Assembly (NCBI GenBank): GCA_947626215.1
Contig: CANQRJ010000078.1
Span: 1 to 6,781, forward strand
Length of the DNA: 6,781 nt
Reading direction: 5' to 3'
Origin: an uncultured Bacilli bacterium
GTDB taxonomy: Bacteria > Bacillota_I > Bacilli_A > RF39 > UBA660
Position numbers and translations under genes: made by a program. Shown here piece by piece: positions 1-3,704 of the stretch (positions within the stretch are counted from its first letter, which is position 1; each line of letters starts with the position of its first letter). The notes under the pieces were generated by a model. It did not search any database, had not been told where the DNA came from, and worked only from the letters and a program-made list of their open reading frames with translations.

Positions 1-264
1 AAAAAATATCAAGAGAAAGTAGAGAAACTAAATGAAAATAAAGAATTCACAAGTTTCTTAACCCATGAACAAGATATTCGATTTCAACTCAACTCAGAAA
101 GACTAGAAGGCAAACGAGAAGGCGAAGCCATCGGCGAAAAGCGTGGCGAGAAAAATAAACAACTAGAGATCGCTCGTAAAATGCTAGGAAAGTATGATAT
201 AAAAGAAATATCAGAAGTCACAGGTCTTTCTATAGAGACCATCGAAGAATTACAAAAGAATTAG
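1..264 (+). CDS. C-terminal part of an Rpn-family PD-(D/E)XK nuclease / putative transposase (5' end outside window)
   Basis: The frame is open from the first base to a TAG at 262-264 and encodes the last 87 residues of a protein that begins outside the window. The visible part is highly charged: a Lys/Glu-rich helix, then a Gly-Glu-Lys repeat (EGKREGEAIGEKRGEKNKQ, about residues 36-54), then the tail KMLGKYDIKEISEVTGLS, which looks like a small helix-turn-helix-like end. This repeat plus an 'I.. isevTGLs.eeI..L' tail is typical of the C-terminus of Rpn-type (recombination-promoting nuclease, formerly transposase_31/PDDEXK_2) proteins. The catalytic PD-(D/E)XK domain is N-terminal in this family and is not visible, so activity cannot be judged. 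Family members are often multicopy and have been linked to DNA cleavage, horizontal transfer and anti-phage defence. The codons are slightly richer in G/C (ggc, cgt, gcc) than in the neighbouring genes, which fits an accessory gene. Identification rests on the tail only. Confidence 0.7.
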   Translation, partial: KKYQEKVEKLNENKEFTSFLTHEQDIRFQLNSERLEGKREGEAIGEKRGEKNKQLEIARKMLGKYDIKEISEVTGLSIETIEELQKN

Positions 265-286
265 TTTTGTGAACTAGTTTTTTTTT
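254..286 (+). terminator. AT-rich hairpin with T9 tract after the nuclease gene
   Basis: TAGTT (262-266) pairs with AACTA (272-276) around the loop TTGTG. The stem can be extended by wobble and A-U pairs between the A-rich stretch from 254 and the T tract 278-286 (nine T). The hairpin overlaps the TAG stop codon. It is a plausible but weak intrinsic terminator that would separate the nuclease gene from the promoter downstream. Confidence 0.5.
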
Positions 287-307
287 GATAACATTCCAAA
301 GTGTCAA

Positions 308-336
308 TTGACGGGGGGGGGGTCATATGATAAAAT
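308..336 (+). promoter_or_regulatory. Promoter with G10 homopolymer in the -35/-10 spacer; candidate phase-variable switch
   Basis: The -35 box is TTGACG (308-313, 5/6 to TTGACA). The -10 box is TAAAAT (331-336, 5/6), preceded by TG-A (328-330), which makes an extended -10. The spacer (314-330) is exactly 17 bp: nine of the ten G of the tract 313-322, then TCATATGA. It is the only G run longer than five in the window. Because the tract forms more than half of the spacer, each G gained or lost would change the spacer by one base pair, so the promoter should be strongest at the present length. The predicted transcription start is near 343, giving a leader of about 25 nt. The promoter elements are seen in the sequence; variability is inferred. 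Confidence 0.75.
313..322 (+). repeat. Poly-G tract (G10), simple sequence repeat
   Basis: Ten consecutive G lie in an otherwise strongly A/T-rich intergenic region. Homopolymeric G/C tracts of this size are classic contingency loci, prone to polymerase slippage. Its position inside a promoter spacer points to transcriptional rather than translational control. Confidence 0.9.
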
Positions 337-350
337 CTATTCTATAGAGT

Positions 351-364
351 AGGGTGATTTTTTT
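351..364 (+). promoter_or_regulatory. Ribosome binding site with long T-tract spacing before the surface-protein start
   Basis: AGGGTGA (351-357) is the only Shine-Dalgarno-like sequence before the ATG at 368. It is followed by seven T (358-364), so the distance to the start is 10 nt after GGTGA, which is long. The T tract could itself vary in length and adjust translation, but seven T is common in this base composition. Confidence 0.5.
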
Positions 365-367
365 CAT

Positions 368-1642
368 ATGAAATTAGAAAAATTTAAAGAAAAAAATAAA
401 AAGAAAATAGGAATTATATTGTTTACCATAACTTGTATTTTGTTAATAACAGGATTGATTCTATATAGAACGTTTGCTATCTTTGAAACAAATGATGAAT
501 TTAATGTGATTAATGGGAGTGTTGAAGATCCAGGAAACATTTATTTTGCTTTTTATAAAGATGGAGTGATTCAAAAAGAAATGCCAAGAAAAGAGGAAGG
601 CTATGTTTTAGATGAAAGTCAAAGTTACTGTGGAGTTTTAGGAAATAAAAATCCAGATATCAAAGTATCTATGACAGATGATGAAACGATAAAAATAAAA
701 GGTGTCACCACATCAAGAACCAAATGTAATCTTTATTTTGTAAAAGGAGCATACATTTTAGGTAAAGCAATACCAGTTGTAACAGAAGGAGATGGGCTTT
801 TTGAAGTTACACATGACAATGTATCAGGAACATTAAATGATGAAGGATTCAAAACAACAGAGTACCGTTATGCAGGACAAAACCCTGATAACTATATCAC
901 ATTTAATAATGAAACATGGAGAATTATAGGTTTAGTAAATGTAATGACTTCAGAAAAAAATGTGGAGCAAAGAGTAAAAATCGTAAGAAATGAAACATTC
1001 TCAGAAGTTTATAATACTATTCAATCAAATGATTGGACAGAAGCTAGTCTTATGAGAACTTTAAATGAAGGAGATTATTATACAAGAAAAGGAGATTATA
1101 CACAAACAGGACTACAAGAAAATGCTAAATTAATGATTGAAAAAGTATTTTGGAATTTAGGCGCGCCAGATGCTAAACAATCACCTACTGTAGAGGAACA
1201 TTATGTTCAAGAAAGATGGAATGTAACAATTGATATTTGTTCTAATAATACTTGCGATACATATGAGAAAGGATCAAATGAAATATTATGGGAAGGGTTA
1301 ATCGCACTTAGATATGTTACAGATTTTTTCTATGCAACAGGTGGAAAAAACAGAAATGATTGTCTAAATATAAATATTTATTCTCCATTAAGTGAAACAT
1401 GTTTAGAATATAACTGGGCAAAAACATCATCAGATTTTGAACTTTTATTAAGTCCTACGGTAATTATTGAAGGCTATGCATATGTAAATGAATTACGTAC
1501 CAATTACGTTGCTAAAGCCCATCATGCAGTTAGTTATAAGAGCGATTTTAAACCTACTCTTTATTTAAAAAAAGACGTGAAAATTTCTAGTGGTACAGGA
1601 AATGTGAATGATGCATATAAATTGAAATATGAAATAAGTTAA
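368..1642 (+). CDS. Membrane-anchored extracytoplasmic protein of unknown function, likely phase-variable
   Basis: This 424-residue protein has a basic cytoplasmic start (residues 1-13, nine Lys), one strong membrane helix (about 14-33), and a long outer part, so it is a type II anchor or uncleaved signal sequence. No LPXTG motif or C-terminal membrane segment is seen. The early outer region (about 34-125) ends in SRTKCNLYF, with Cys88 and Cys120 as a possible disulfide pair. A conserved-looking module follows: YRYAGQNPDNYITFNNETWR then IIGLVN (about 166-191), then NDWTEASLMRTLNEGDYY (221-238). The end, KPTLYLKKDVKISSGTGNVN (395-414), resembles the 'YLKsdV.i.sGtGt...aY.l' ending I associate with large paralogous families of secreted or pilin-like proteins in gut Firmicutes. 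Further Cys at 291, 296, 332 and 345 could stabilise the fold. Its role is not known; surface exposure is inferred from topology. It has its own promoter, with the G10 tract upstream. No convincing terminator follows, so some read-through into the reductase gene is possible. Confidence 0.85.
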   Translation: MKLEKFKEKNKKKIGIILFTITCILLITGLILYRTFAIFETNDEFNVINGSVEDPGNIYFAFYKDGVIQKEMPRKEEGYVLDESQSYCGVLGNKNPDIKVSMTDDETIKIKGVTTSRTKCNLYFVKGAYILGKAIPVVTEGDGLFEVTHDNVSGTLNDEGFKTTEYRYAGQNPDNYITFNNETWRIIGLVNVMTSEKNVEQRVKIVRNETFSEVYNTIQSNDWTEASLMRTLNEGDYYTRKGDYTQTGLQENAKLMIEKVFWNLGAPDAKQSPTVEEHYVQERWNVTIDICSNNTCDTYEKGSNEILWEGLIALRYVTDFFYATGGKNRNDCLNINIYSPLSETCLEYNWAKTSSDFELLLSPTVIIEGYAYVNELRTNYVAKAHHAVSYKSDFKPTLYLKKDVKISSGTGNVNDAYKLKYEIS

Positions 1643-1728
1643 TTTTTTTAAATCATAATATAAATAAGCGTAGAAAGAGAAAAGTATTTATTGAAATAAG
1701 ATAAAATCGTGTGAAATGCATTCTTTTT

Positions 1729-1747
1729 TGCTATACTATTATTGGAG
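1729..1747 (+). promoter_or_regulatory. Extended -10 promoter and ribosome binding site of the reductase gene
   Basis: TG-C (1729-1731) precedes TATACT (1732-1737, 5/6 to TATAAT), forming an extended -10. No good -35 sits 16-18 bp upstream (GTGTGA or TGTGAA), which an extended -10 can tolerate. GGAG (1744-1747) lies 8 nt before the ATG at 1756. With a start of transcription near 1741-1744 the leader would be only about 12-15 nt, placing the ribosome binding site at the very 5' end of the mRNA. Confidence 0.55.
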
Positions 1748-1755
1748 ATGATTAA

Positions 1756-2511
1756 ATGAAAGCATTCATTACTGGGGCAAGTTCTGGAATTGGAAGAGAT
1801 ATGGCAAGATATTTAGCTACTAAAAATATCGATTTAATTCTTGTGGCAAGAAGAAAAGAAAGACTTATAGAACTTCAAAAAGAATTAAAAGTAAATGTCA
1901 CCATTTATACTTGTGATTTAAGAAAAAAAGAAGAAGTTTTTAAACTTTTTGAAACAATAAAAGAAGAGAGAATTGACATCTTTATTAACAATGCCGGGTT
2001 TGGTCTTTTTGGGGAATTTTTAGAAACCGATTTAGATCGAGAATTAGAAATGATTGACTTAAATGTAATCAGTTACCATATATTAACAAAATTATGTTTA
2101 CAAAAATTAGAAAAAGAACAAAAAGGAGGATATCTACTCAATGTTTGTAGTAGTGCAGGCTTTTTAGCAGGACCAAGACTTTCTACTTACTATGCAACAA
2201 AAAATTATATTTTAAAATTAACGCTAGCAATATATGAAGAATTAAGAAAAAGAAAAAGTAAAGTAGTTATATCCGCCTTATGCCCAGGACCTGTGAATAC
2301 CGAATTTAACAAAGTAGCAAAAGGACATTTTTCAGTAAAAGGAATTTCAAGTGAATATACGGCAAAATATGCTATTGATAAAATGTTTCAAAAAAAATTA
2401 ATCATTGTTCCTACTTTCCGTATGAAACTGGTCTTATTTTTATCAAGGTTTGCTCCATGGAAACTCATTTTAAAAATATCCTATAAAATCCAAGAAAGAA
2501 AAGTAAAATAA
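1756..2511 (+). CDS. Short-chain dehydrogenase/reductase (SDR), classical type, probably NADP(H)-dependent
   Basis: The protein has 251 residues, the usual size of a classical SDR, with a single Rossmann fold. The motifs occur in order: cofactor glycine motif TGASSGIG (6-13); Arg32-Arg33 after the second strand, which favours NADP(H); CDL with Asp54 near the adenine ring; NNAG (78-81); catalytic Asn103; Ser132; Tyr145-x3-Lys149; and PGPVNT (177-182) contacting the nicotinamide side. All four members of the Asn-Ser-Tyr-Lys tetrad are present, so it should be active. The C-terminal stretch (about 221-242) is rich in hydrophobic and basic residues and may be amphipathic, touching a membrane or a lipid-like substrate. 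The overall pattern is like the DltE/YqjQ-type SDRs, but the substrate cannot be deduced. The start ATG is supported by GGAG 8 nt upstream. The gene converges on the unrecognised minus-strand gene, with a palindrome pair between them. Confidence 0.92.
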   Translation: MKAFITGASSGIGRDMARYLATKNIDLILVARRKERLIELQKELKVNVTIYTCDLRKKEEVFKLFETIKEERIDIFINNAGFGLFGEFLETDLDRELEMIDLNVISYHILTKLCLQKLEKEQKGGYLLNVCSSAGFLAGPRLSTYYATKNYILKLTLAIYEELRKRKSKVVISALCPGPVNTEFNKVAKGHFSVKGISSEYTAKYAIDKMFQKKLIIVPTFRMKLVLFLSRFAPWKLILKISYKIQERKVK

Positions 2512-2535
2512 GTTTTACGGTTGCAACCGTAGAAA
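2510..2535. repeat. Palindromic element, copy 1 (centre GC)
   Basis: TACGGTTGCAACCGTA (2516-2531) is a perfect 16-bp palindrome with no spacer, centred on GC. The left flank AAGTTT matches copy 2, while the right flank has diverged (GAAAAA instead of AAACTT). It begins at the stop codon of the reductase gene. As RNA it forms a hairpin, but on the plus strand it is followed by A-rich rather than T-rich sequence, so it is not a classical terminator for the reductase gene. Confidence 0.75.
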
Positions 2536-2576
2536 AATAAAAAATAAAAAGTTTTACGGTTATAACCGTAAAACTT
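2532..2576 (-). terminator. Probable intrinsic terminator of the minus-strand gene
   Basis: Read on the minus strand, the 28-bp palindrome (2549-2576) forms a hairpin followed directly by a T-rich run (TTTTTATTTTTTATTTTT, 2548 down to 2531). This is the layout of an intrinsic terminator, about 70 bp after the TAG stop of the minus-strand gene. It would also block antisense transcription into the reductase gene. Confidence 0.65.
2549..2576. repeat. Palindromic element, copy 2 (perfect 28-bp palindrome, centre AT)
   Basis: The whole 28-bp segment equals its own reverse complement; the left half is AAGTTTTACGGTTA. The 13-bp half-site AAGTTTTACGGTT is shared exactly with 2510-2522, 39 bp upstream. 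The two copies differ at the centre (GC versus AT), and both centres keep the palindrome. The left arm of copy 1 can also pair with the right arm of copy 2 (2564-2576), offering an alternative larger hairpin. Confidence 0.85.
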
Positions 2577-2643
2577 AACACCAAATACTTTAGATTAGGA
2601 ATAGAAAATGGAATAATCAGATAGACTTCTTGTTAGAAAAAAA

Positions 2644-3525
2644 CTATTTAGTTGGAAAATGAAAATCCATATCTAAATCCGTTGGAACATTTAAAATAAA
2701 AGTTACTAAATCTTTGGATAAATTTTCTTTTGTAGTTCGAAATGTACCACTTGTAAATTTACTTTGATCATTAACTTTAGATACGCCAGGTAAATTGTTT
2801 ACCATATCAACATTACAAATTTTAGGAAGAAAATAATGAATATAATAAAAATTATTTTCTTCTTTTTTGATTTCGATTGATAAGGCATGACCTCTATCAC
2901 GAACCATCATAAGAGCATTTTCTTCATTCATGGAAAGAATTTCAATGTAAGAGCCAATATCCACTTGATCCGGTAAAGTTTTAAAAATTTCATCTGCTAA
3001 AGACGAATTTACACCTCGTAAGGTAATTTCATTATTTAAAGAAGTTGTCTTTTCTTTTATAACAGGAAGAGCTCTGTAATAATCATCATTATTAATAATA
3101 CTTTGATGAACAACATGAAGAAGTTCATTTAAAGAAATTGCATTTTGAATAGGAGGATTAAAAAATATTAAATACCCAATGCAATGAGTCCCAACTTCTG
3201 TTACAAAAGACTCTCTCATTTGAGAAAATCTTTTTTCATAAAAAATTTTTAATTTTCGAAAATCATATCCACAATCAGATAATTCGTCTTCCATTTCTTT
3301 AAAAAGATTAGTCATAGTTTCTTTATAAAGTTCTAAAAAAGTAAATTGACTTGTAATTTTATTAAAGTAATAACGACAATCATTAATCGTTTCAAAAAGT
3401 TTATCACTATATTTCATAATGTAATTTTTACTGAAACCATCTGTAAATTTTGGCGTGGCTTTTGTAATCATGTTTTTAATTTTTAAATCGTATTGAAAAA
3501 AATCAATAAAATTTTGAATCGTCAT
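2644..3525 (-). CDS. Unrecognised cytoplasmic protein, 293 residues
   Basis: I do not recognise this family. The preferred start is the ATG at 3523-3525, because AGGTGA lies 5 nt upstream of it. An in-frame GTG at 3532-3534 lies inside that ribosome binding site and would add only three residues. The product has 293 residues, no signal peptide and no clear membrane helix, so it is probably soluble and intracellular. The N-terminal half is largely helical and rich in Phe/Tyr/Lys (FIDFFQYDLKIKN, LFKEMEDELSD, FYEKRFSQM). The middle carries GTHCIGYLIFFNPP (112-125) and LNELLHVVHQSIINNDDYY (132-150). The second half looks like alternating strands (IEILSMNEENALMMVRDRG, 194-212; YYIHYFLPKICN, 227-238), and the tail reads TFRTTKENLSKDLVTFILNV (261-280). 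I see no nucleotide-binding motif, metal-ligand cluster or DNA-binding motif. It is transcribed divergently from uvrA, but nothing shows a functional link. Confidence 0.8.
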   Translation of the reverse strand: MTIQNFIDFFQYDLKIKNMITKATPKFTDGFSKNYIMKYSDKLFETINDCRYYFNKITSQFTFLELYKETMTNLFKEMEDELSDCGYDFRKLKIFYEKRFSQMRESFVTEVGTHCIGYLIFFNPPIQNAISLNELLHVVHQSIINNDDYYRALPVIKEKTTSLNNEITLRGVNSSLADEIFKTLPDQVDIGSYIEILSMNEENALMMVRDRGHALSIEIKKEENNFYYIHYFLPKICNVDMVNNLPGVSKVNDQSKFTSGTFRTTKENLSKDLVTFILNVPTDLDMDFHFPTK

Positions 3526-3529
3526 TCTT

Positions 3530-3549
3530 ATCACCTATAAATAGGTTAT
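3530..3549. repeat. Imperfect 20-bp dyad over the leader and ribosome binding site of the minus-strand gene
   Basis: ACCTAT (3533-3538) and ATAGGT (3541-3546) are inverted copies separated by AA. After one mismatch (3532/3547) the symmetry continues for two more base pairs (3530-3531 with 3548-3549). In the minus-strand mRNA, ACCTA pairs with TAGGT around TTTA, placing the GG of the AGGTGA ribosome binding site in a stem. It also touches a possible -10 (TATGAT, 3553 to 3548 on the minus strand), so it could act as an operator or a translational hairpin. Confidence 0.45.
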
Positions 3550-3596
3550 CATAAAAAAAGAAAAGAAAATGGAAGAAGAACTAAAAATTTACAATC

Positions 3597-3626
3597 ATTA
3601 TACAAAAAAACTTGATAAGCAAACAA
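3597..3626 (-). promoter_or_regulatory. Candidate promoter of the minus-strand gene
   Basis: On the minus strand, 3602 to 3597 reads TATAAT, a perfect -10. The best -35 is TTGTTT (3626 to 3621) with an 18-bp spacer, which is only partly matching. The resulting leader would be about 65 nt. A nearer alternative -10 is TATGAT (3553 to 3548) without a recognisable -35. The region overlaps the uvrA promoter on the other strand. Confidence 0.4.
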
Positions 3627-3640
3627 ATATATGCTATATT
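3612..3640 (+). promoter_or_regulatory. uvrA promoter P1 (TTGATA / 17 bp / TGc TATATT)
   Basis: The -35 is TTGATA (3612-3617, 5/6), the spacer is 17 bp, and the -10 is TATATT (3635-3640, 5/6) with an extended TG-C (3632-3634). It is a near-consensus housekeeping sigma factor promoter. The expected start is near 3647, giving a leader of about 58 nt before the uvrA ATG. Confidence 0.7.
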
Positions 3641-3667
3641 AATTTTGCAAATAAATTTCTTTTTTTG

Positions 3668-3676
3668 TGGTAAAAT
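3668..3676 (+). promoter_or_regulatory. Possible second uvrA promoter (extended -10 only)
   Basis: TG-G followed by TAAAAT (3671-3676) forms another extended -10. The upstream TTGCAA (3645-3650) is 20 bp away, too far for a normal -35, and the sequence 17 bp upstream is CAAATA. This is a weaker candidate that would give a leader of about 20 nt. Confidence 0.35.
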
Positions 3677-3704
3677 AATAAGGATTTCATTTGTGAGGTG
3701 TGCT

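Noticed and set aside
2510..2576. Two-repeat CRISPR-like unit (GTTTTA start, AAAC end)
   Set aside because: The elements are full palindromes, the sequence between them is only A/T-rich filler, and there are just two copies with no cas genes in view.
3526..3534. GTG start at 3532-3534 for the minus-strand gene
   Set aside because: That GTG is part of the AGGTGA ribosome binding site of the ATG at 3523-3525, so the ATG is the better start.
3651..3676. TTGCAA (3645-3650) as the -35 for the second uvrA promoter
   Set aside because: The spacer to TAAAAT would be 20 bp, too long for the housekeeping sigma factor.
3612..3704. N-terminal extension of UvrA from a TTG at 3612 (31 extra residues)
   Set aside because: The extension overlaps both uvrA promoter candidates, has no ribosome binding site and is not part of the UvrA family N-terminus; ATG 3705 has GAGGTG 4 nt upstream.
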